Assembly: GCA_036937835.1 (NCBI GenBank)
Contig: CM072862.1
Location: 13,156,501 to 13,220,500 of the forward strand
Reading direction: 5' to 3'
DNA: 64,000 nt
Origin: Pampus argenteus
Lineage: Eukaryota; Chordata; Actinopteri; Scombriformes; Stromateidae
Shown here: positions 37,794 through 49,056 of the stretch, piece after piece
How positions within the stretch are numbered: the stretch's first letter is position 1
Layout: each line of letters begins with the position of its first letter
Program-made: the position numbers and the translations under genes
The notes under the pieces: model-generated
What the model saw: the letters and a program-made list of their open reading frames with translations, nothing else
Databases searched by the model: none
Told to the model about the DNA's origin: nothing

Positions 37794-38011
37794 AGATACA
37801 TAGATTGCCTCATGTTAATCTTTCTTCTTGGTTCAAATATCTATCAGTGTTACATGTTAGACACCATGCGTAGGATTTGACTGGCTGAGTCATGTTTAAG
37901 GTCTGAATGCTTGAATCATGGTATACTGACTAATGTTGAAGTGTTGTAATGCTCTGAGCAGAGCTAATTTCTTATTGCAGCCATTGTTAGAGTCTGAGAA
38001 ACACAGTCAAT

Positions 38012-38016
<5 letters not shown>

Positions 38017-38053
<37 letters not shown>
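38017..38053 (+). repeat. (TG)n microsatellite
   Basis: About 18 TG units. Confidence 0.97.
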
Positions 38054-38054
<1 letters not shown>

Positions 38055-39097
38055 CAGCCTTTTGTCATTTTAAGACTGGATTACTTTGACTACCCTAAAA
38101 GGTCTATAAGTAAGTCTTTTACTGCTCACTAACATAAAAATGAAGAAACATTATATCCCCCCAGCCTCCTTTATCTTCTACTCACAATAACTCTTACCTT
38201 GTGCTAACATGTGCTATGTTAAAAATCTACATATACTGCTCCCTCACGAAAACATACAGTCAATTGTCAGTATACATGTGCTGGAGGACTCTTTTTATGT
38301 AAGTTGCATCATGCTTGTACATACATGTCTTTAACTCAGATCGGAGTGGTGGGGGTCTTTAAAGTAACCTGTGGTGCCATTGTTTAATACTGCTGCAAAG
38401 ACAAAAGAAGATGCAAAAGAAAGCAAAGCTTTATATCCTTCAATAGTGGGATTTAAGCCTCCCAAGACACAGGAATCTGTGCCGTCACTCTCTTAGTTGG
38501 TAAGAACACAGAAGGATTATGGCTGCAACAGAAGGATGGCAATCAATCAAACAAGCATGAGTAAGCATTTTAAATTATCTTATAGGCTATCAGTTCTGTT
38601 TTATACAAAAAACAATTCAGCAAAAAACTGCATTTTTTCCACAGTCAATTATTGTTTTTTAAGCTTTATTGCTACTGACTTCATATATATTCAGTTGCAC
38701 CGCAATGAATTGCTAGAATGACAGCTAACTGCTGGGATGACATGCAAGGACACCGATGACTGTCGATAATGGTAGACTAACCTGAACTCACCCACAAACA
38801 AGTATAAAGACAAAGACAAACAGAGCTGTTCAGTAATTAAGGATAATGAGCTTTGTTTTGAATGTTGAGTTGAGTCACATGTCTGAACCTTTATTAGTGT
38901 ATTATCAGTTGCAGTTATTTATTTATTTGCTTTGTTACTAATTACTCGTTACTAATTAAATAATTGTTTTAATTTCCTAAAGCTGTAAAAAAGACGTTGC
39001 GACACGGTCAGTCATGGAAACAGAGAGGCTGTAGCAGGTATAAAGAGGTGTAGCCACACTAAGTGAGGAACTCCAGTCACAAGCAGTGATGGGGTGA

Positions 39098-39159
39098 CAA
39101 TAATAATAATCATAACAATAATAATAATCATAGTAATTATTGTTATTGTTAGTATTATT
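39098..39159 (+). repeat. Imperfect (AAT)n trinucleotide tract
   Basis: AATAATAATAATCATAACAA and similar units, then the complementary ATTGTTATTGTTAGTATTAT. The two halves are inverted and could pair. The minus-strand Asn/Tyr-rich ORF is an artefact. Confidence 0.9.
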
Positions 39160-39914
39160 CAACAGAAATGATGTCTTGCAGAAAAATATATATGTCTATG
39201 GATTTGTCTGCAAGATTTCTTATGCTACCAAATGTTTAAAGTAGCCAGATGGTTTAAATAATGTGATGAACGAACATGTCATCAAGTGCCAATAGTTAAT
39301 TGTTGGTCCTTGATTGTGTCCTCTTCATTCACAGCAGCAAATGTTGACAATAGGGGAATTATAAATTACCACCACACTTATCCTTTTTTTTGGTGGAGGA
39401 AAAAAAAACAAACTATGTCAGGGTTGTACTGTTGCCTTGTCATAAACTACTGGACTTATTTGGCTAAAGGTATGGTCATCTTGAGCACTGAAAAAACAAA
39501 ACAAACAAAAAAAACTAAATCAAGCAAAAACTTCAAAGCAGCCCAGCATGGATTTTGATCAGTAAACACATGATGGAGACTGAAGGCAGTGTTTGAGTGT
39601 TTGCCTCTTTCTGGACACTGAAGTAAACCCTGTCAAAGTGCAGTATGTTCGTTAACATACTGCTTTTGATATTTTTGACATATCTATGTGTTGTGTGAGT
39701 GCATATGCATTGATGTGCATGTAAAGTATGTGTACATGCACATGTGCATGAAGGTGTGCATGAAGGTGCCCTTCCCTCAGGCGTGTGAGTGTATGTGACC
39801 GTAGAAGCTTTTAATGTTCACACCTTGTCAGAAATCTTTCAGTTACTGCACTGACACACACACACACATAGGCATGTAGAGGACACATGTCATGGGCTTC
39901 TAAACAAAACCTGA

Positions 39915-40061
39915 CACAGAGAGGGGGGTGGGTGTGAGGGGGAGAGATGGGAGAGGAAATGGAGGAGATGGAAGGGGGGGGGGGTCTCCTAATTCTCATT
40001 TCCTCTCTCTAATCCTTCCCTTCTCTCCTTTTCTCTCGTCTCTCTCTCACTGTCTCTCAGA
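39915..40061 (+). repeat. Purine block followed by pyrimidine block
   Basis: About 70 bp of almost pure purine with an 11-base G run (39974-39984) changes at once to about 70 bp of almost pure pyrimidine. The pyrimidine part ends CTCACTGTCTCTCAG at 40061, a strong-looking but apparently unused 3' splice site. Confidence 0.85.
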
Positions 40062-40162
40062 AGCATAGAGAATCAGTTTTAATGGTCTGTCAAATAATGC
40101 TTTTCTCCCCCACAGTGGATTGGTGATGCAGTGTTTGTGTTAGCTGCATTCACGCCTATCTC

Positions 40163-40168
<6 letters not shown>

Positions 40169-40199
<31 letters not shown>
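40169..40199 (+). repeat. (TG)n microsatellite
   Basis: About 15 TG units; CA-rich imperfect sequence follows at 40290-40375 and 40440-40480. Confidence 0.95.
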
Positions 40200-40202
<3 letters not shown>

Positions 40203-40669
40203 AAAGGGATGCTTGCCCTACTTTAGCCCAGTGGTTTTCTCTGTTGATATTGCCCATAGCGCCGGATTATACGCTTTTCAGTGTGGTCAAACACACACAT
40301 TCACACATATTCACACTTACAAAACAATACACACAAATACTCACACACACACGTATGTGCACACGCACATCCACCCACTAGGGAGAACAACTGTATGTGC
40401 ATAGGTAGTGTAGATGTGTAGTCCCATGTGGACACAGGCCACATAAACACAAGCAAACACACACACATGCACGCACATGTCCAGACATATTGAGTCATGG
40501 TGTACATTACACACAGTATATGTTAGTGCTCTTACTAGTATCATTTTAATTGTAGCCACTGGCAGTGCCTCTGTTGGGTTTCTCTCTGTGTTAGCGTGTG
40601 CATGTACATGTGTGTGTCTTGGTTAATACAAAAAGGGAGTGCAGCTTCTTACCTATTATTTTTGCAAGC

Positions 40670-40965
40670 ATGTGTGTGTGTTTGTGTGTGTGTATCAAAG
40701 GTTAAAAGTCTCTTATGTCAATACCTGCATTTTCACCCTCAGTGAGCCATATTCTCTGTGGGTTGTTTTGCCCACAGTGTTGCTAGTTTTGTGTGAATAT
40801 GTGTGTGTCTGTGTGCATTCTTGTCACTTTATATGTGGTCTGTGTGTGTGTGCGTGTGTGTGTGTGTGTTGTCTATATCAGTCTCAAGGCTAGTTATGAC
40901 CAATGTCTGCATGAGGCTAACAGTATGAAATTGATAATGCGTGTGTGCGTGTGTGTGTGTGCGTG
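40670..40965 (+). repeat. Cluster of TG-rich tracts
   Basis: Imperfect TG runs at 40670-40693, 40797-40815, 40841-40869 and 40940-40965, some with CG units. Cys-Val-rich ORFs here are artefacts. Confidence 0.9.
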
Positions 40966-41764
40966 GAGTCAAGGTTGAAGCACCTTACAGTGTTTGTATG
41001 TGATGGATATATCTCAATATATCTCAAGCACAGCAGGTATGTGTGCTTTATGTGTGGGGTTAACATGAGTGTGTGCTTGTGTGTAACAGTAATGGTTGTT
41101 CACCTGTAAGCACTTTGATGGATGGTTTTTTGGCCTGAGTGCACTGTTCGAACAAATGAGAGAGATGGAAACATGGCAGCTTCAGAGAAACAGAGGGAGA
41201 GAGAGACCGACAGAGAGAAGAAGAGAGGCTGAACATGAGAGGTAAAAGGTTAGTTTATGTCTCATGTTGTTCTCTGTCGTCTAAAAGATGACAAGTTTCA
41301 GTTCAAACAAATTAACTTGTACATGTTCCAAATCCGCTCCGCTCATTGTCGGTTACAAGGACCTTCCATTTGTGCATCTATAATGTTTATTTAATTAATT
41401 CAATATACTTTATTTGCAGTTGAAATATCTAAGCAGGCCTTTAAAGCAAAAGTAGCTTTAAGTTTAAAAAGATGCTGTGTTTTTGATGTGCTGGTACTGG
41501 TGAAACCATGAAATAGGCCAAGTGAAACTAACAGATTAATGAGTTTTATTGCACAACAGTACAGTTTTTTTTTTCTTTGCCAGAGGCCTAAGCACAGCCT
41601 TCATTCCTATCAGCTTTGCTTTTTTCACATGTTGCTAATATAAGCCTTACAATGAATTTGTGTGTTTATAAAATAAGTTTTCAATTTCCAGTGCTTAATT
41701 CATCACACGATTTTCACTGCTACGAAATGATGATGGTTTTGGAAAGAAAACTCCAAAATACAGA

Positions 41765-41851
41765 TTTCTTTTCTTTTCTTTTCTTTTCTTTTCTTTTCTT
41801 TTCTTTTCTTTTCTTTTCTTTTCTTTTCTTTTCTTTTCTTTTCTTTTCTTT
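41765..41851 (+). repeat. (TTTTC)n pentanucleotide array
   Basis: About 17 TTTTC units; GAAAA units on the minus strand. It is followed by an A/T-rich TTTA run (41852-41876). The Phe-Ser-rich ORF is an artefact. Confidence 0.96.
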
Positions 41852-42381
41852 AATTTTTATTTATTTATTTATTTTTCTTTTCTGTTTTGTTGTTGTTTTT
41901 TAAATAGATAAACAGATTTGCCAGGAGCCCCTGTGTTTGGCACATATCCATAACTCACATTTACAACTTATAGGTTTTTTGTTTTTGTTCCAAGTGTCCC
42001 ACATTACCGATGGAAAAGGGCCAATGTCAGGCTGCAGGCCAGTTTTCGTTTTCAGTTTTCAGTTTTCTACCACTGCCTTGTGCATCTGGGATGTGTAAAT
42101 ATATAGTACTTTTATTTAGTTACTGAAAATCTCATCCTACTTCTATAGCTGAGCAGATTTACACTATTTTGATGGGGTTTTTTTGTGTGAAAATATAAAT
42201 TGTTTTTTTTTTCAAATTACACACATAATCCCACAATGATAAAATGGATACAGGAGCAGAAACCGAAACACTGAGCTAAACATGTTCCAAGTCTTTTATG
42301 AATTATGACATTGTGCGGTGTTTCAGAATTTGGAGCATTTCTTTCTTTGAGTTTGTGCTTTTCTCTACTTGTCTTTAATTT

Positions 42382-42862
42382 TTAAAGGGGCAATTCACCC
42401 AATATTAAAAAATATATATAGTCCGCCTTACCCAGAGTGCTATCTATCCATTCAGATCGTTTTGGTGTGATTCACCTAGTTGTAGAATATCTGCAGTCAT
42501 TTGGCATTTGGTTTGTGGTGCTCAAAGCACCAAAGTACATTTGAAAAACTTAAAAGAGATGTCTCTCTACAGAAACCATGACCCAGTTATTCAAGATAAT
42601 CCACAGGCCTTGTTGTGTGCAGTTTCATGCAGGAACTATTTTTTTTATTATTTTCCTTTTTGAATTTTCCAAATGTATTTCTTTGACACAAACCGAGTGC
42701 CATTCAGCTTCATTGTATTGAAGTGATGGCAGATATTTCTGTGGCAGATGTCTCCAAAACCAGGCGAATCACACCAAAACAATCTGAATAGACTGATAGC
42801 ACTCCGGGTAAGGCCGGTAAGAGAATGTATTTCTTTGAATTTTGAGTGTACTGTCCCTTTAA
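42382..42862. mobile_element. Foldback MITE with long terminal inverted repeats
   Basis: The left arm starts TTAAAGGGGCAATTCACCCA and the right arm ends GTACTGTCCCTTTAA. Inside, CCGCCTTACCCAGAGTGCTA (about 42422) pairs with the reverse complement of TAGCACTCCGGGTAAGGCCG (about 42797). ATCGTTTTGGTGTGATTCAC pairs with GAATCACACCAAAACAATCT. The central 42520-42690 part (CAAAGTACATTTGAAAAACT, then CCATGACCCAGTTATTCAAG, then GCAGTTTCATGCAGGAACTA) is a sequence I recognise as very common in spiny-rayed fish genomes. No coding capacity; an ORF on the minus strand across it is incidental. Confidence 0.8.
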
Positions 42863-43185
42863 GGGCCATCATATGAAATTGTTTTGGATACACAAACGTC
42901 ACCACATATTGTGAGCCTCCTGCTCTCTGAAGTGTCTTTACCCAATGCATTGTTGTATGCTGTTATGTAGTAATCAGCCAATACTTGATCCATGTTATGT
43001 AATCTAGTTCTTTGTGACAGCACAACATTATATGAAGTTCAGGAGGTGGTAAGTGTTTTGTAACTTTATTGACTCAAAAACAAAAAACAGGTGTTTGTGT
43101 GTGAGACAGAGAAAGAGAAAATACTTTAGTTTGAAGGACTCACAGTCTTGGCTAACATCCAAGAGTCTGGATACCCACAAACCTT

Positions 43186-43208
43186 TGCTGCTGCTGCTGC
43201 TGCTGCTA
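43186..43208 (+). repeat. (TGC)7 trinucleotide tract
   Basis: Seven pure TGC (CTG) units on the sense strand in intron sequence. This is the only CTG/CAG tract of note in the window. Confidence 0.95.
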
Positions 43209-44929
43209 GGCAGACTGGACTTTTCTAAAGTGCAGTGAAACCTGTGATGCCAGTTTTCAGGGTTTTGTAGTGGTTTCCATGGGCTCAGGCGCCTAATGCT
43301 AGTTGTTTAGCCAATCAACATGCAGATCACTTTCACATATGTAGTTTGATTAAAAAAAAATGCATTATTGCCTTTTATGTTCAGGTCTGGTTCATGTTCA
43401 CACTAGCTTATTACAAACAAACATAGTTTAGCTCTCACATGGTCCTGCGGGTTCGTTCACTTTGGTTTCACACCACAGACAAACCACATCAGAGAAACAA
43501 GCCAAGATCCACTTTTTCAGGAGGTTTTGACCCAATTGGTAAATCCAAACAAAACAGGTGATCGTACCAAGTTTGAATGAAGCACACCTAACAGTTTAGG
43601 CATGAAAGCATCCGTAGTTCATGTTAAATGTTTTCTATTATGGTGGTAGACATGCTGTTAGTGTGACAGGACAAAATGTTTTTGTCAACAGCAACGCTTC
43701 ATATCAGATGATTACTTGATAAAAACAAAGCTGCTCTATTTATGGTCCAATGATAATAATGTACTCCCTTATACCACTGAAGAGCACATTTGTTTCACAA
43801 CTTGATTATCTCAACCTGGAGCTCCATTCAATAAAGCATCATCTAGTGAGGGCTGACTTGAAGCAAGCAGCAGCTCATGTTAGGACCAGATTCACAGTTA
43901 GAAAAACATTGCTCCACTACCCAGTGAGATGTGGCTTGATACCAGCTGCCTACTCACAATATCCCACCGTCCTGTTCCTGTTCCTTACCACAAATTGGTC
44001 CCTCTGGGATTTTGTGGTGGCTTTCTTACCTATTTTGACCTAAAGTACAGTGACTTTTCTCAAATATTGCAAATCATTTTGCACTTTTTATATGTAAGCT
44101 ATTTTTGCAGTATGATTGTAATAATTAGTGAACATTTCAAGTGAGGGAAAAGAAATACTGAGGCAGCATTTATTTCAGTCAACAGGTATGTGATTTATGC
44201 CTAAACTGTAACTGTGTGTCATTGAGAAAGAGACATATGTAGTAATTTCCTGTAATAATTCACAGAAAGCAACTGGAAATACATCTACTGAAATGTCTGA
44301 CAAGAAAATTCAAAGTAAAGGAAATACTGCTCTTTGGCTCCAGACTTGATAAAAACACCTTCGACTTAAGTGTCAGCACAACAAACACCAAATGAATTAC
44401 TAATTATTTCAAGATTTTGAAGCATGTAGTTTGACGTGAAAGATCCTCATTTATTTTTGACCTTGACTTTGTGTTCTTGTCATATCATTTAAGACTTATG
44501 ATAAATTAAAGTATAACAATGCTGGTTTAATGCAACACAGTCACAGTGATCTCTTTGTTTGTGTTGCACTGAATAAAACTCATGTCAAAATAAAGCACAT
44601 TGTCCTTTTCTTAAAAGTGCAACTTAGGAATTGTTGTTGCATAAGAAAACATATAGAAAAACATATTGTAGTTTAGTTGTAAAGTTGGGATCAATATTTG
44701 GATTGATTATCCCAATCAAGTTACATGTTCTTGCGCTGCTTTAAAAAAAAAAAAAAAAAATTAAGCTCACACCTGCAAACACAAACACACACACATACTT
44801 TTTCCACAGACACCCCCCCTCCCCGGTAGACAGACAACTTGATGGATACTGTGGGAGGTAGTGGTGGGGGGTTCCTGGTTTAAATATAAAGGGACTGCAC
44901 AGCAGTGTGTTGCTTGAGGACACCAGAGA

Positions 44930-45030
44930 ATCAGTAGGGCTCTTACCCTCTTATCACACACATCAAATACCACCCGCTGCCAAAGTGCCCCTGAGCAAAG
45001 CACTCAACTCCTCACAACACTGCAGCAATG
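44930..45030 (+). repeat. Fragment related to the TGAGCAAAGCACT fish repeat
   Basis: GTGCCCCTGAGCAAAGCACT at about 44985, followed by CAACTCC, resembles the same repeat family as 61498-61600. The element's borders are not visible. It lies just after a poly(A) run (about 44742-44760) and a CA-rich stretch (44765-44800), which may be parts of the same insertion. Confidence 0.4.
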
Positions 45031-45233
45031 CTGCCACATAGACTGTGATCATGTACGTCTCTCCCACTTCCTGTGTTTTTGTCTGTTTCTGTGTGTATGT
45101 GTGAATCAGTTTATGTGTCTCAGTGGGGAACATACATTCCCAGAGGCAAAAAACTATAATTCCCTCTGAGAATAAGATTTGTTTGTCTGTCTATTTGTTT
45201 GTCTGCATAAACAAGCTCAGGCCAGTAAAAACT

Positions 45234-45349
45234 CTTCTCTTCTCTTCTCTTCTCTTCTCTTCTCTTCTCTTCTCTTCTCTTCTCTTCTCTTCTCTTCTCT
45301 TCTCTTCTCTTCTCTTCTCTTCTCTTCTCTTCTCTTCTCTTCTCTTCTC
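45234..45349 (+). repeat. (TTCTC)n pentanucleotide array
   Basis: About 23 TTCTC units without visible interruption; GAGAA on the minus strand. The Leu-Phe-Ser ORFs are artefacts. Confidence 0.97.
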
Positions 45350-46977
45350 AGACTCTATACGTATTGTTTAAAGTTAGCTTAAGGCTACTGTAGCTAGCCT
45401 TGGGTAGACTGTTTAATTGTTTTTATAGCCACGAGTCTACAATTAAGCTAGAGAACTAATTATCCATAAGAACAACTCTTCATATTGTTGCTGTTGGGTT
45501 CAAAACTTCACTAACTTCCTTGTTCTATGTAAAAAAATAAAAAAAAAATCCCCTACATATGCTATTCAACAACACTGATGTGTCCCCATCCTGTTTTCTG
45601 ATGTTTCTCTTTCCCTGCCTTTGAATGTTAGTTAAATCCTCTCCACTGAAAAAATGAGGTTGGTTATTGTTTTCAAGATATCTTCCATCATCTGCCTCAC
45701 TACCTTTCTTTTTCTCTTCGCTTCTCTCTCAGTCTCTGTCTTCTCCACAACAAGCACATGTTGTCTATCCATTTACTCTGAGCTGTGTTGTATCACTGAT
45801 AGACTAGTGTTCCACCAGACAGACCTAAAAAATGGATTACCCTCCCAGAATGACGGGTTGAAACAAATAGTTTCAGCCAGGGACATACATCTACTGTACA
45901 GGTGTGAGGTGTATCTAGTGTTGGCAAGAAGACACCAAATGCTCTGCAAGACTGGTGAAAAAAAAGTAATGTTTGTTTTATGAGGTTATGTTGGTTTCGC
46001 CTCTGGTTTGTGTGTGACAAATTGTTTTTCTAGATGTCTGAGCAAGTAGATATATGAAGAATCAAATATATAAATTGCTGTTTTATCTCATAAACATCAG
46101 CTTTGCTGGGAATAAGAAAACCGTTCTTATTTTACAGTGCACCCTTGTTGTTTAACATTTTCTAAATAAACTTTGTATGGGTTTTATAGCGCTATAGTGT
46201 TCCAGAGTGAATGTAATGATTTTCAGAAAATTCAGGTGAAATGACCTTTCGGGGTATTAAGGAATTTTATAATTAAGTCTCTGCCACATACTTTAACATA
46301 GGTAGTGGATATCCAGTCTTCCACTTTATTATAAAATTATTATTTATGCATCACACTCATGAGCTTCCTATGACAGACATTTATTGTTCCAGTTCCACCA
46401 GAGCTGTTGCAGGTCAGGTGCCTCAGTCAAAGACATTATAATGGTCATTGAATAAGTGTTTTGTTCACCTCCCCTGTCGAGATTTCCCCTGCTGGTCTGT
46501 GATTTCAACTGACAAACGGCTGTTCATAGGCTTTCTGTTACCTGTGAGGTGTTAAAGTCCCCACACTGCCAACATCACTCTTGATTTGGCTTTGTTACAG
46601 TGTGATTGATACAGGTTGTCACAGCCATCACCAGAAAAAAAAATGCACGAGAACCTTAGAAAATGTGTTTTGATATACATTCAGTCAGTACTGTTCAATA
46701 TCAGCATAAATCTTTAAAGAGGACAGAAGGGAGGCTAACATTTAGACATCAATAGTTCAATACCACTTTAATTTAGAGACAATAGTATAATTACAGTGCC
46801 ATAAATAAATGAGACCACTAACTGACTGTGTTTTTGCAGGTTAGATTTAACAGATCACCAGAACGTTTTATGGCAAGAGTAAGAAGAAAAAGATTCAACC
46901 CACCCAACTCAAGTACACATTTACGATCACATGGTATATTTCATTGCAACACTCTTGTAATCATGATGGAACTATCG

Positions 46978-47013
46978 GTACTCTACTCTTCTACTCTACT
47001 CTTCTACTCTACT
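46978..47013 (+). repeat. (TACTC/TTCTACTC)n short array
   Basis: TACTCTACTCTTC units repeated about 2.5 times with a period near 15 bp. Confidence 0.85.
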
Positions 47014-48609
47014 CTGTCTTTTTCTGTGTGACTGCTGCCACAAAGAGCTACTGTATACTGCCAAATCTGCTAGTCTTTGCATTTCAGCGTCCACCTGGTG
47101 CATCTGAGTCTACCTGTCTCTTGGTGTGACAAATTGAGAATTGTTGGTCCCTGTTTGGTGCTTCCTTGTGGGGAGCGATGAGGTCAGAGTTGGACATCAA
47201 ACATTAATGTATATATTTGACATATAATCTATTCCATTTGGGTTAGGTGTGCTGCAGAACACTGTTTGAACCAACTCTAAAAGATGAATTTTCTGCTTGG
47301 TGAACCAACTGTAAGTTGTATTTACCGGAAGACTGCAAGGACATCTTTAAAGGTCAGCAGGCTCTGATCAAGATGTACCGGTATATATTTGTAGATAAGA
47401 GAGGTAACATCAAATTGGATTGCTCAAAATAACTTGTTCTGAAATTATTAGATGGGGAGTGGTACAGCAAATTATGTGACAATCAACTTTGATTCTGATA
47501 TAGTGAGAATGTCCACATGCTACATGTTGTGCACATTAAAAGTGAGTCTAAGCATACATGCTATTTTCAGACATAAATGCACAGTGGCACTTTGTTTTTA
47601 GCCTGTCACTTTAGTGCTGCTAGAGTGGAGTTGAGATGGAAACAGACCTGGCTTGCAGATGTCTTTTCTTAGCAAAACAGCCTATTTTTATTTATTTGTT
47701 TATTTATTTATTTATTTACCAAAATGCTAATTACTCTCTTTGCACTAAGTTGTTTGAATTAAAGCTCCCATGTCTTTTTGCCTCTTCTTCCTCGTTTGTG
47801 CCATGATTGGTTTGTTCTTTTTGGCTTACCTGCATTAACAGGTACTATATACTGTATATAAGCTGCTGCTGGCTTATTTTAAGACATGGTTGAAATGTGG
47901 TTGTAACGAGACCGTAGGGAGAATTAGTCAGAAATTAGTTTACAGTATGCATCACAGCTTTATCATCAAGTATCATACCACAAAACATGGGCTGCCCGCC
48001 ACTGAGCCTTTTCACTTAGACAACTAAAATAAATGATTACATTCTCCTAACAACATCAAACACGGAAGTAAATGTTGCATGTTTGTTATACTGATTTACC
48101 GCACTCCATGAGGTTTTCTACCTCACACTGTGCCTTTTGTATTTTGCTCGTTCCCTGAATACACTTATTATTGATGACTGTGGAGTCAGGTTTGGGCTTG
48201 TCAGCGGTCATGCTTGGGCTGCAGTCGTATTTGGAGCTTTTGAGCTCCATGACACACTTATCCTCTCAACTGTTAGAGGGTCATTGATTCCAAAATGGGA
48301 GTGTCATTTTTTTTTTTTCAAAGATGTGTTTTTTGGGCATTTTTGCCTTCAATGGACAGCTGATAGTGGGGAAGCTGAAAGGAAATAAGCTGAAGGAAAG
48401 AGAGGCCTAACATGCAACGAGGGTCCCCCGCTGGAGAAGAATCAGGAATGCTGCATTTTTCCTTGTTTAATTTGTGGAAGAGTGGTCATGTGATAGTAAT
48501 CAAAATAACACTGATGCTATTTTTCTGTACCATGTGATGCCTTATTATTGTACTACCATCCAATTTAAACATTAGACCTAGCTTTATGAGAGTCCGTCAA
48601 CATCAAACA

Positions 48610-48830
48610 CGCCGGCCGTCTGATAGACTGGTAGGCAGAACGAGAGGCAGATACAGATGAGCAGTCAGACAGATGGACAAAGCAGCAGAAAGGCACACAG
48701 GCAAGCTGGCTGGTTGGTTGGTTGACTGTAAAGACCGGCTGGCTGGAGTCACTGAGTGGCTGTCTGATTACATAAGCTGGATGACTGGTTGGACAGTTGA
48801 CAGACTGGATAAATGGTCACATATTTTAAA
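48610..48830 (+). repeat. Long degenerate CTGG/GTTG tract
   Basis: Units such as GCTGGCTGGTTGGTTGGTTG, GACTGGTTGGACAGTTGACA and GCTGGATGACTGG recur over about 200 bp with changing spacing. It looks like an old tetranucleotide array that has drifted. The ORF at 48673-48855 follows the repeat and shows no known domain. Confidence 0.65.
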
Positions 48831-49033
48831 CCAATCTCACTTATTTTTTGTATAAATGTCAAACTGCTGTAGGATCAGTGTGTTTGCCTGATTAGGAAGG
48901 AGCGTGCAATGGAAAGAGAGCAGGAAAAGGGAGGAGAGAAAAACACAGAGAGAGAGAAACACAGAGCCAGACAGGAATATAGAACCATGTCTGTCCATCA
49001 GTGCAGTGACAGCTAGATGATTACTGCTCATTA

Positions 49034-49056
49034 CCTGACTGACTGACTGACTGACA
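49034..49056 (+). repeat. (CTGA)n short tract
   Basis: Five to six CTGA units. Confidence 0.88.

Noticed and set aside
40062..40110. Extra exon after the strong acceptor-like tract
   Set aside because: The sequence after CTCTCAG hits stop codons early in the frames examined and shows no CUB or Sushi wording. The neighbouring CUB exons already join in frame.
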